From the NCBI RefSeq assembly GCF_044197065.1, contig NZ_JBIQOI010000013.1, positions 1-64,000 on the forward strand: 64,000 nucleotides of DNA, written 5' to 3'. This DNA is from Kluyvera ascorbata_C. GTDB taxonomy: Bacteria; Pseudomonadota; Gammaproteobacteria; Enterobacterales; Enterobacteriaceae. The position numbers and the translations under genes were made by a program. This document shows positions 1 through 6,662 of this stretch, piece by piece (within the stretch, counting starts at the first letter, position 1; every line of letters begins with the position of its first letter). The notes under the pieces are model-generated. The model did no database searches. It was not told the origin of the DNA and saw only the letters and a program-made list of their open reading frames with translations.

Positions 1-12
1 AAGAAATTCGGT

Positions 13-89
13 GGAGCGGTAGTTCAGTCGGTTAGAATACCTGCCTGTCACGCAGGGGGTCGCGGGTTCGAGTCCCGTCCGTTCCGCCA
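13..89 (+). tRNA. aspT: tRNA-Asp (anticodon GTC)
   Basis: A 77-base cloverleaf with a 7-bp acceptor stem (GGAGCGG/CCGTTCC), a T-arm with GGTTCGAGTCC, and an encoded CCA end. The anticodon GTC is at 47-49 in a loop closed by CCTGC/GCAGG. The sequence matches the known E. coli tRNA-Asp. In E. coli aspT and trpT lie at the distal end of rrnC, so the window probably starts just after a 5S rRNA gene. Confidence 0.98.
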
Positions 90-100
90 CTTATTTAAAA

Positions 101-127
101 TTAAGCCTGCTACATTAGCAGGCTTAA
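101..127 (+). other. Hairpin between tRNA-Asp and tRNA-Trp
   Basis: A perfect 10-bp inverted repeat, TTAAGCCTGC at 101-110 and GCAGGCTTAA at 118-127, with a 7-base loop. No run of T follows, so it is more likely a processing or stability element in the tRNA transcript than a strong terminator. Confidence 0.6.
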
Positions 128-152
128 TGATAAGAAAAATTAAGAAGTCTTT

Positions 153-228
153 AGGGGCGTAGCTCAGTTGGTAGAGCACCGGTCTCCAAAACCGGGTGTC
201 GCGAGTTCGAGTCTCTCCGCCCCTGCCA
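153..228 (+). tRNA. trpT: tRNA-Trp (anticodon CCA)
   Basis: A 76-base cloverleaf starting AGGGGCG and ending in encoded CCA. The anticodon CCA is at 186-188 between CCGGT and ACCGG arms. It lies 63 bases after tRNA-Asp in the same direction, the order found in the E. coli aspT-trpT pair, and is probably cotranscribed with it. Confidence 0.98.
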
Positions 229-233
229 TATAT

Positions 234-263
234 AATCCTTTGCTTAGGCAAAGGATTTTTTTT
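234..263 (+). terminator. Rho-independent terminator after the tRNA pair
   Basis: A 10-bp stem AATCCTTTGC/GCAAAGGATT at 234-243 and 248-257 with a TTAG loop, running into a stretch of eight T (256-263). It ends the tRNA (probably rRNA) transcript before the convergent hdfR gene. Confidence 0.9.
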
Positions 264-328
264 GCCCAAAATTTACCTTTCTAAATGCCCGTCGCTGTTC
301 ACTTCGGGCCACTCATTTTCCTTAGTTA

Positions 329-1147
329 TCAAAAAACGTTGTTTTTCAATATGTCGCGAATTTGCGCCTGTTTGTCGCTATTTTGCAGCCAGATTGCGTA
401 TAAAGGTCGTGAAATTGATGATCCATCAGCAACCGGATATACGCCGCTTTGTTCCTGCGCCCACGCCGTTGGTAACCAGGTACACCCCTTTAACGGCAGC
501 AGCTGTCGATAGGCCAGACTCGCCGAACTGGTGGTTAATAACGGAATATCATCGCTGGCGATAAGCCCGGTTTCATGCTGCTGAAAATCCGCGCCCCACT
601 CGAGACGGAGATAGTTGAGATCGGCTTTGATGGTGGCTGGTGACGCGCAAAACAGCTCCAGAGTAAAATGTCCCAGCAGCTGGCTGCTGAATTCATCCAT
701 CTTTGGTGTTTCTGTGGTGATCAGCAGATCGAGCTGGCGCTCATGCAACTGCTTCACCAGAGACTGCCGTTGCGCAATTCGTGCTTCAAACTGCAGGGCA
801 TCTTCCGCCTGGTAGAGCCTTCCTAGCCACTCATTGAGCATACACTCCCACAGTGAAGCGCTGGCGCCAATCGAAAATTCGTTGTGCCGTGAGGTGCTGG
901 CAACTTCCTTACGTGCTGCCTGCCAGGTACTCATCAATGTCTCTGCGTAGGGGAGCAGCTTTTCTCCCGCAGCCGTCAGCCGTATGTTATTGCGGTGACG
1001 GGTAAATAAATTAACGCCAAGCTGATTTTCTAACTGACGAATACGAAAGCTCACCGCAGATTGTGTCAGATAGAGCGCTTCTGCGGCTCGCCCAAAGTGG
1101 CGAGTTCTGCTCACTTCGAGGAAAGTTTTCAGCAATTCGGTATCCAC
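329..1147 (-). CDS. hdfR: LysR-type regulator HdfR
   Basis: A LysR-family DNA-binding regulator of 272 residues, close to the usual E. coli length. The N-terminal winged helix-turn-helix spans about residues 3-60 (LLKTFLEVSRTRHFGRAAEA, then QSAVSFRIRQLE) and the rest is the effector-binding domain. The start is a GTG at 1145-1147 preceded by GGAGAAA. In E. coli HdfR is an H-NS-controlled repressor of the flagellar master operon flhDC and also acts on gltBD; that role is family knowledge, not visible here. It is divergent from maoP, and the 118-base gap holds both promoters. The identification rests on sequence and on the aspT-trpT/hdfR/maoP/comM order. Confidence 0.93.
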   Translation of the reverse strand: MDTELLKTFLEVSRTRHFGRAAEALYLTQSAVSFRIRQLENQLGVNLFTRHRNNIRLTAAGEKLLPYAETLMSTWQAARKEVASTSRHNEFSIGASASLWECMLNEWLGRLYQAEDALQFEARIAQRQSLVKQLHERQLDLLITTETPKMDEFSSQLLGHFTLELFCASPATIKADLNYLRLEWGADFQQHETGLIASDDIPLLTTSSASLAYRQLLPLKGCTWLPTAWAQEQSGVYPVADGSSISRPLYAIWLQNSDKQAQIRDILKNNVF

Positions 1148-1214
1148 AGCTTTCTCCGCAAAATTTTTTGTCGTAATGATTTAAATCTTTTGTTTTACAC
1201 TCTGTCAAGCGTAT

Positions 1215-1231
1215 CTAATACTCCGCGCCAT
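1215..1231. promoter_or_regulatory. Candidate maoS macrodomain site
   Basis: The 17-base string CTAATACTCCGCGCCAT lies 34 bases before maoP in the hdfR-maoP gap. In E. coli a 17-bp site, maoS, next to maoP is recognised with MaoP to constrain the Ori macrodomain. I place it here from position and from a remembered resemblance to the published site; I cannot confirm the exact consensus. Confidence 0.4.
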
Positions 1232-1265
1232 AAATAGCTCGGCCAAAGAATTAGGAGCGTGTAGG

Positions 1266-1604
1266 ATGGCGGAAAGCTTTACGACGACTAATCGTTTTTT
1301 CGATAATAAAAATTATCCGCGCGGGTTCTCTCGTCATGGTGACTTCACCATCAAAGAGGCGCAGCTGCTGGAGCGTTATGGCTTTGCCTTTAACGAACTC
1401 GATCTTGGCAAGCGTGAGCCTGCAACCGATGAGGAACACCAGTTCGTCGCGGTATGCCGTGGTGAGCGTGAACCGGCTTCAGAAGCTGAACGCGTATGGC
1501 ACAAGTATGTGACTCGCATTAAGCGTCCTAAGCGTTTCCATACGCTGTCCGGTGGTAAACCGCAGATGGAAGGCGCTGACGACTACACTGAAAGCGACGA
1601 TTAA
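1266..1604 (+). CDS. maoP: Macrodomain Ori protein MaoP (YifE)
   Basis: A small, highly charged 112-residue cytoplasmic protein equal in length to E. coli YifE/MaoP, with the family features RGFSRHGDFT near the N-terminus, the repeated short elements KREPA and EREPA, and an acidic tail. MaoP works with the maoS site to restrict long-range DNA contacts around the replication origin (family knowledge). The ATG at 1266 follows TTAGGAGCGTGTAGG. It is divergent from hdfR and ends in a bidirectional terminator shared with comM. The Ori-region placement fits a chromosomal segment carrying an rrn operon and the ilv cluster. Confidence 0.95.
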   Translation: MAESFTTTNRFFDNKNYPRGFSRHGDFTIKEAQLLERYGFAFNELDLGKREPATDEEHQFVAVCRGEREPASEAERVWHKYVTRIKRPKRFHTLSGGKPQMEGADDYTESDD

Positions 1605-1605
1605 G

Positions 1606-1630
1606 AAAAAGGGGCTCCGGCCCCTTTTTT
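1606..1630. terminator. Bidirectional terminator between maoP and comM
   Basis: AAAAAGGGGC-TCCG-GCCCCTTTTTT forms a stem with a tetraloop, with T runs on both strands. It lies directly between the convergent 3' ends of maoP and comM and overlaps the comM stop codon by two bases. Confidence 0.93.
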
Positions 1631-3149
1631 ATTGCAATAAGGTTTGCAGATGGCTGAGCATGCGGTCAATCCCACGGTAGCTTAACGCCTCCTGCAAATG
1701 TCGACGCTCAATGGCGTCAACGCCCTCCATATCGGCCAACGTGCGCGCAACCTTGAGTAGCCGCTGCCAGGCGCGTATTGAAAGCCCCAACTGCGTGAGC
1801 GTCTGCTCCAGCCACCGTGAGTCTTCATCACAGAGAGCGCAATGCAGCCTTGCTTCACCGCTACCGAGATGGGCATTTAGTTTCCCCTGCCGGGTAAACT
1901 GACGCTGATGGGCGGCAATCACGCGACGTTGTACCTCCCCGCTACTCTCTTCGAGACGAACGGGTTGGCTCAGCAATCCTGGTGGCGGCATGGGTATCTC
2001 GAGCGATAAATCGAAACGATCGAGAAAAGGCCCTGACAGACGATTGAGATAGCGCAGCGTCTGCTCTGGCGTGCAGCGGTTGTGCTTTCCCTCATAATGC
2101 CCGGTCGGGCTGGGATTCATGGCAGCAATAAGCTGGAAGCGAGCAGGGTAGGTGATTTTGGCGCGCGTTCGTGAAATATGGATCTTGCCCGACTCGATGG
2201 GCTCTCTTAGTGCATCCAGCACCCGACGTTCAAACTCCGGCAGTTCATCCAGAAATAGAATACCGTTATGGGCCAGCGAGACCTCGCCAGGCGCAGGTAT
2301 TGACCCTCCGCCTACCATCGCGGTTAACGAAGCGCTATGGTGCGGTGCGCGAAAAGGCCGACAGCGCCACTCGGCCTGCACGCGGTGACTATTTTCCAGA
2401 CTGATGATAGCAGCACTTTCCAGCGCCTCACGATCGTTGAGCGGCGGCAGTAGCCCTCTGAGCCTGGAGGCGAGCATGGTTTTCCCGGTGCCCGGTGGGC
2501 CAATCAGCAGTAAATTATGCCCGCCCGCAGCCGTCACCTCTAACGCGCGTTTCCCCTGCTGCTGCCCGATGACTTCGTTCAGGTCATCAACGGCCTCGGT
2601 AATCACAGGTGTCTCCGCGGGTGGAAGGCGCAATTCCTGCTTCCCTTCCAGAAACGCACAAACTTCCAGAAGATGGCTGGCGATAAGACAATCGTTGCCA
2701 CCTAGCAAGCCAACCAGTGGGGCATCGTCTTCAGCAAGTACTATCTGCCGCCCGGCGCTGATGGCCTCCATGGCGGCAGAGATAGCTCCAGGAATGCCGC
2801 GTAATGCGCCTGTAAGCGCTAATTCCCCCACGAACTCATACTGACCCAGTTTCTGGGTGCTAAGCTGCTCAGAAGCTGCCAGGAGCGCAATAGCGATAGG
2901 TAAATCATATCGACCGCCTTCTTTCGGCAGATCGGCTGGCGCCAGATTGATGGTGATTTTTTTTGCCGGGAAGGTATAACCGCTGTTGATGATTGCGCTA
3001 CGAACCCGATCCCGGGACTCTTTGACGGTCGTTTCCGGCAGACCCACCATCACCAGCCCCGGCAGCCCCTGGCTGATATGCACTTCAATGGTAATCAGTG
3101 GCGCATTCACGCCGAGCGCTGCGCGCGTATAGACGACGGATAGTGACAT
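1629..3149 (-). CDS. comM: AAA+ helicase-like ATPase ComM (YifB)
   Basis: A Mg-chelatase-like AAA+ ATPase of 506 residues. The N-terminal ChlI-like domain covers about residues 20-145. Walker A GPPGTGKT is at 217-224, Walker B is the LFLDELPEF stretch, and a C-terminal Mg-chelatase domain ends the protein. In naturally competent bacteria ComM is a hexameric branch-migration helicase that widens heteroduplex DNA during transformation; its job in enterobacteria is uncertain. I chose the ATG at 3147-3149 because AGGGAGGGTTT precedes it and this gives the E. coli length; an in-frame ATG ten codons upstream is less likely. Convergent with maoP and divergent from the ilv operon. Confidence 0.93.
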   Translation of the reverse strand: MSLSVVYTRAALGVNAPLITIEVHISQGLPGLVMVGLPETTVKESRDRVRSAIINSGYTFPAKKITINLAPADLPKEGGRYDLPIAIALLAASEQLSTQKLGQYEFVGELALTGALRGIPGAISAAMEAISAGRQIVLAEDDAPLVGLLGGNDCLIASHLLEVCAFLEGKQELRLPPAETPVITEAVDDLNEVIGQQQGKRALEVTAAGGHNLLLIGPPGTGKTMLASRLRGLLPPLNDREALESAAIISLENSHRVQAEWRCRPFRAPHHSASLTAMVGGGSIPAPGEVSLAHNGILFLDELPEFERRVLDALREPIESGKIHISRTRAKITYPARFQLIAAMNPSPTGHYEGKHNRCTPEQTLRYLNRLSGPFLDRFDLSLEIPMPPPGLLSQPVRLEESSGEVQRRVIAAHQRQFTRQGKLNAHLGSGEARLHCALCDEDSRWLEQTLTQLGLSIRAWQRLLKVARTLADMEGVDAIERRHLQEALSYRGIDRMLSHLQTLLQ

Positions 3150-3502
3150 AAACCCTCCCTGATGAAGGGCATTATGCATTGGCGCGTTGTCGTATTAATC
3201 TGTTACTTGATGAATTTACAGGGCTTATTCCGGTTTTTTCGCTACTTTTCATGTATTTTCATTTTTCACGCACGCACGCCCGCATTTTTTTACGCTATTG
3301 ATAAGCGATGTCCGTTTTTATGCGCGGTAAACGCCAGATGGTGAAATATTTTCATTTCATATTTTTTCTATATAAAACAAATCTTTTTCTAAAGATCCTT
3401 AGCGTGGTAATCAATGGCGTCATAAAAAAAACTTGTGCATTTTGTGATGTCTGTGGTAACTCTGTAGGTATTCCTTCGAACAAGATGCAAGAATAGACAA
3501 AA
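3150..3502 (+). promoter_or_regulatory. comM-ilvL intergenic region with the ilv operon promoter
   Basis: This 353-base gap holds no gene. It is strongly AT-rich at about 3340-3400, which matches the upstream activating region of the E. coli ilv promoter where IHF binds. A probable promoter has TTGTGC at 3433-3438 and a poor -10 around GGTAACTC at 3456-3463, corresponding to ilvPG2. The stretch TTCCTTCGAACAAGATGCAA at 3471-3490, just before the leader gene, is nearly as in E. coli as I remember it. The IHF site and exact start are inferred from E. coli. Confidence 0.6.
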
Positions 3503-3601
3503 ATGACAGCCCTTCTACGAGTGATTAGCCTGGTCGTGATTAGCGTGGTGGTGATTATTATCCCACCGTGCGGGGCTGCACTTGGACGAGGAAAGGCTTA
3601 G
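3503..3601 (+). CDS. ilvL: ilv operon leader peptide IlvL
   Basis: A 32-residue leader peptide starting MTALLRVISLVVISVVVIII, with 15 Ile/Val/Leu residues in the first 20. It controls transcription attenuation: when charged Ile-, Val- or Leu-tRNA is scarce, ribosomes stall here, an antiterminator forms and the operon is transcribed. As far as I can recall the peptide is identical to that of E. coli. The attenuator hairpin follows 22 bases after the stop codon. It is cotranscribed with ilvXGMEDA. Confidence 0.97.
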   Translation: MTALLRVISLVVISVVVIIIPPCGAALGRGKA

Positions 3602-3623
3602 AAATCAAGCCTTAACGAACTAA

Positions 3624-3657
3624 GACCCCCGCACCGAAAGGTCCGGGGGTTTTTTTA
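3624..3657 (+). terminator. ilv attenuator terminator
   Basis: A G+C-rich stem (CCCCCG at 3626-3631 with CGGGGG at 3644-3649, then ACC/GGT around a GAAA loop with one C-C mismatch) followed by seven or eight T. This is the intrinsic terminator of the ilv attenuator and is regulated by translation of IlvL. Confidence 0.95.
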
Positions 3658-3687
3658 TGACTAAAAAACAATAACGAGGAGCAGAGA

Positions 3688-3738
3688 ATGACGAGTAGCA
3701 CAAAATTCTGTTTCTTACGATCTAAGGCGGGGAACTAA
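3688..3738 (+). CDS. ilvX: Small peptide IlvX
   Basis: A 16-residue reading frame (MTSSTKFCFLRSKAGN) between the attenuator and ilvG, preceded by AACGAGGAGCAGAGA, a good ribosome binding site. It matches E. coli IlvX in length, position and the STKFCF core. Its stop codon lies two bases before the ilvG start, so the ilvG binding site (AAGGCGGGG) lies inside ilvX. Translation of the two is probably coupled. Function is unknown. Confidence 0.85.
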   Translation: MTSSTKFCFLRSKAGN

Positions 3739-3740
3739 CT

Positions 3741-5387
3741 ATGAATGGCGCACAGTGGGTGGTACATGCGTTGCGAGCGCAGGGAGTCGAAACGGTATTT
3801 GGGTATCCAGGTGGTGCCATTATGCCAGTTTACGACGCTCTGTATGACGGCGGCGTAGAGCACCTGCTGTGTCGACACGAGCAGGGCGCGGCGATGGCGG
3901 CCATTGGTTATGCCCGCTCTACCGGTAAAACCGGCGTCTGTATCGCCACATCTGGCCCAGGGGCAACGAACCTGATCACCGGCCTGGCGGACGCGCTGCT
4001 CGATTCCGTTCCCGTTGTTGCCATCACCGGCCAGGTTGCCGCGCCGTTTATCGGCACCGATGCCTTCCAGGAAGTGGACGTTCTCGGTTTGTCGCTGGCC
4101 TGCACCAAACACAGTTTCCTGGTGCAATCTCTGGAAGAGCTCCCTCGCGTGATTGCGGAAGCCTTTGAGGTGGCAAACTCAGGCCGTCCTGGACCTGTTC
4201 TGGTTGATATTCCTAAAGATATCCAGGTTGCTCAAGGTGATTTGGACCCTTACTTCTCTACCGTAGAAAGCGACGACACCTTCCCGCACAGCGAAATGGC
4301 GCAGGCACAGAAAATGTTGGCTGAAGCGCAGAAACCGATGCTGTACGTCGGCGGCGGTGTGGGGATGGCGCAGGCGGTTCCGGCGCTGCGAGAATTTATG
4401 GCGGTCACGAAAATGCCAGCGACCTGCACGCTGAAAGGTCTGGGCGCCGTGCCTGCGGATTATCCGTACTACCTCGGTATGCTGGGCATGCACGGTACCA
4501 AAGCGGCCAACCTGGCGGTACAGGAGTGTGACCTGCTGATCGCCGTTGGCGCACGCTTTGATGACCGCGTAACCGGCAAGCTGAACACCTTCGCACCGCA
4601 CGCCAAAGTTATCCATATGGATATCGACCCGGCTGAAATGAACAAACTGCGCCAGGCGCACGTTGCCCTGCAGGGCGACCTGAATACACTGCTGCCTGCG
4701 TTACAGCAGCCGCTGACGATCGATGCCTGGTGTGAACATAACGCGGCGATGCGCGCAGAGCATGAGTGGCGTTACGACCATCCGGGCGAGGCTATCTACG
4801 CGCCACTGTTACTGAAACAGCTCTCCGATCGTAAACCGGCAGAAAGCGTGGTGACGACGGATGTTGGCCAACACCAGATGTGGTCCGCTCAGCACATGAC
4901 CTACACCCGCCCGGAGAACTTCATTACCTCAAGCGGCTTAGGCACCATGGGCTTCGGTCTGCCGGCAGCCGTTGGCGCACAGGTAGCGCGCCCGAACGAT
5001 ACGGTTATCTGTATCTCCGGTGACGGCTCTTTCATGATGAATGTGCAAGAGCTGGGCACCGTAAAACGCAAGCAGTTGCCGCTGAAGATCGTCTTGCTCG
5101 ACAACCAGCGGTTAGGGATGGTTCGACAATGGCAGCAGCTGTTCTTCCAGGAACGTTATAGCGAAACCACCCTGACCGATAACCCCGATTTCCTCACGCT
5201 GGCCAGCGCCTTCGGCATCCCTGGCCAACATATCACCCGTAAAGACCAGGTAGAAGCGGCACTCGACACCATGCTCGCAAGCGAAGGCCCGTACCTGCTT
5301 CATGTCTCAATCGACGAACTTGAGAATGTCTGGCCACTGGTGCCGCCTGGCGCCAGCAACTCACAAATGCTGGAGAAATTATCATGA
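3741..5387 (+). CDS. ilvG: Acetolactate synthase II large subunit, intact
   Basis: The catalytic subunit of acetohydroxyacid synthase II (548 residues). It condenses two pyruvates to 2-acetolactate, or pyruvate with 2-oxobutyrate to 2-aceto-2-hydroxybutyrate, the first common step to Val/Leu and Ile, using thiamine diphosphate, FAD and Mg. The catalytic Glu is E47 in RHEQGAAMAA, and the ThDP motif GDGSFMMNVQEL runs to LLDN near residues 430-455. The frame is open throughout, unlike K-12 where a frameshift kills the gene, so valine-resistant AHAS II should be made. It overlaps ilvM by four bases (ATGA). Confidence 0.98.
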   Translation: MNGAQWVVHALRAQGVETVFGYPGGAIMPVYDALYDGGVEHLLCRHEQGAAMAAIGYARSTGKTGVCIATSGPGATNLITGLADALLDSVPVVAITGQVAAPFIGTDAFQEVDVLGLSLACTKHSFLVQSLEELPRVIAEAFEVANSGRPGPVLVDIPKDIQVAQGDLDPYFSTVESDDTFPHSEMAQAQKMLAEAQKPMLYVGGGVGMAQAVPALREFMAVTKMPATCTLKGLGAVPADYPYYLGMLGMHGTKAANLAVQECDLLIAVGARFDDRVTGKLNTFAPHAKVIHMDIDPAEMNKLRQAHVALQGDLNTLLPALQQPLTIDAWCEHNAAMRAEHEWRYDHPGEAIYAPLLLKQLSDRKPAESVVTTDVGQHQMWSAQHMTYTRPENFITSSGLGTMGFGLPAAVGAQVARPNDTVICISGDGSFMMNVQELGTVKRKQLPLKIVLLDNQRLGMVRQWQQLFFQERYSETTLTDNPDFLTLASAFGIPGQHITRKDQVEAALDTMLASEGPYLLHVSIDELENVWPLVPPGASNSQMLEKLS

Positions 5388-5650
5388 TGCAACATCAGGT
5401 CAACGTGCAGGCCCGCTTCAACCCGGAAACCTTAGAACGCGTCTTACGTGTGGTTCGTCATCGCGGCTTTCAGATTTGCGCGATGAATATGGAAACGGCG
5501 AGCGATGCACAGAACATAAATATCGAATTGACCGTTGCCAGCCCACGGTCGGTCGACTTACTGTTTAGTCAGTTAAATAAACTGGTGGACGTGGCCTCGG
5601 TTGCCGTTCAGCAGTGTACAAGCACATCACAACAACAGATTCGCGCCTGA
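5384..5650 (+). CDS. ilvM: Acetolactate synthase II regulatory subunit
   Basis: The 88-residue small subunit of AHAS II, a single ACT-like domain (HQVNVQARFNPETLERVLRV at the start, then a second beta-alpha-beta half). It is needed for full activity of IlvG, and this isozyme lacks valine feedback inhibition. Its start codon overlaps the ilvG stop (ATGATG), so translation is coupled, which suits a subunit needed in equal amounts. ilvE follows 17 bases after its stop. Confidence 0.96.
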   Translation: MMQHQVNVQARFNPETLERVLRVVRHRGFQICAMNMETASDAQNINIELTVASPRSVDLLFSQLNKLVDVASVAVQQCTSTSQQQIRA

Positions 5651-5667
5651 GCGCAATAGGAAGAGAA

Positions 5668-6597
5668 ATGACGACGAAAAAAGCGGATTACATCTGGTTC
5701 AACGGTGAGATGGTGCGTTGGGAAGACGCGAAAGTACACGTCATGTCCCACGCGCTGCACTACGGCACCTCCGTGTTTGAAGGTATCCGCTGCTACGACT
5801 CTCACAAAGGCCCGGTTGTCTTCCGTCACCGTGAGCACATGCAGCGCCTGCGTGACTCCGCCAAAATCTATCGCTTCCCGGTTTCTCAGAGCGTTGACGA
5901 ACTGATGGAAGCCTGCCGCGAAGTGCTGCGCAAAAACAATCTGACCAGCGCCTATATCCGTCCGCTGGTCTTCGTGGGTGACGTGGGTATGGGCGTTAAT
6001 CCGCCGGACGGCTACACCACCGACGTGATCATCGCGGCGTTCCCGTGGGGTGCTTATCTGGGCGCAGAAGCGCTGGATCAGGGGATCGATGCCATGGTTT
6101 CTTCCTGGAACCGCGCGGCACCGAACACCATCCCAACGGCGGCAAAAGCGGGCGGTAACTACCTCTCCTCACTGTTGGTTGGCAGCGAAGCGCGCCGCCA
6201 CGGTTATCAGGAAGGGATTGCGCTGGATGTGAATGGCTATCTGTCTGAAGGGGCGGGCGAAAACCTGTTTGAAGTGAAAGATGGTGTGATCTTTACTCCT
6301 CCGTTCACCTCGTCCGCGCTGCCGGGGATCACCCGTGACGCCATCATCAAACTGGCGAAAGACCTCGGTATTGAAGTGCGCGAGCAGGTACTGTCTCGCG
6401 AATCCCTGTACCTTGCAGATGAAGTCTTCATGTCCGGTACCGCCGCTGAAATCACGCCAGTACGTAGCGTCGACGGTATCCAGGTAGGTGAAGGCCGCTG
6501 TGGCCCGGTCACCAAACGCGTTCAGCAAGCATTCTTTGGCCTCTTTACCGGTGAAACCGAAGATAAATGGGGTTGGTTGGATCAGGTTAATCCATAA
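5668..6597 (+). CDS. ilvE: Branched-chain amino acid aminotransferase
   Basis: A fold-type IV PLP transaminase of 309 residues that does the last step of Ile, Val and Leu synthesis, transferring the amino group from glutamate to the branched 2-oxo acid. The PLP lysine is K160 in PTAAKAGGNYLSS, and the fold-type signature LSEGAGENLFEVKDG is present. I chose the ATG at 5668 after AATAGGAAGAGAA because it gives the E. coli protein length; an in-frame upstream start would overlap ilvM. It is the third structural gene of the operon. Confidence 0.97.
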   Translation: MTTKKADYIWFNGEMVRWEDAKVHVMSHALHYGTSVFEGIRCYDSHKGPVVFRHREHMQRLRDSAKIYRFPVSQSVDELMEACREVLRKNNLTSAYIRPLVFVGDVGMGVNPPDGYTTDVIIAAFPWGAYLGAEALDQGIDAMVSSWNRAAPNTIPTAAKAGGNYLSSLLVGSEARRHGYQEGIALDVNGYLSEGAGENLFEVKDGVIFTPPFTSSALPGITRDAIIKLAKDLGIEVREQVLSRESLYLADEVFMSGTAAEITPVRSVDGIQVGEGRCGPVTKRVQQAFFGLFTGETEDKWGWLDQVNP

Positions 6598-6607
6598 GTA
6601 TAAAAAG

Positions 6608-6631
6608 ATGGGGTGTCACGCAGCACCCCAT
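6608..6631 (+). other. Hairpin between ilvE and ilvD
   Basis: ATGGGGTG at 6608-6615 pairs with CACCCCAT at 6624-6631. Only three T follow, so it is unlikely to stop transcription and more likely affects mRNA processing or the ratio of the two products. Confidence 0.5.
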
Positions 6632-6662
6632 TTAACAAGATAAAGACTGGGAGTACTAAAGC

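Noticed and set aside
3162..3496. Two short plus-strand frames upstream of ilvL
   Set aside because: They are AT-rich, phenylalanine-rich and lie in the known ilv promoter and IHF region; no ribosome binding site was seen.
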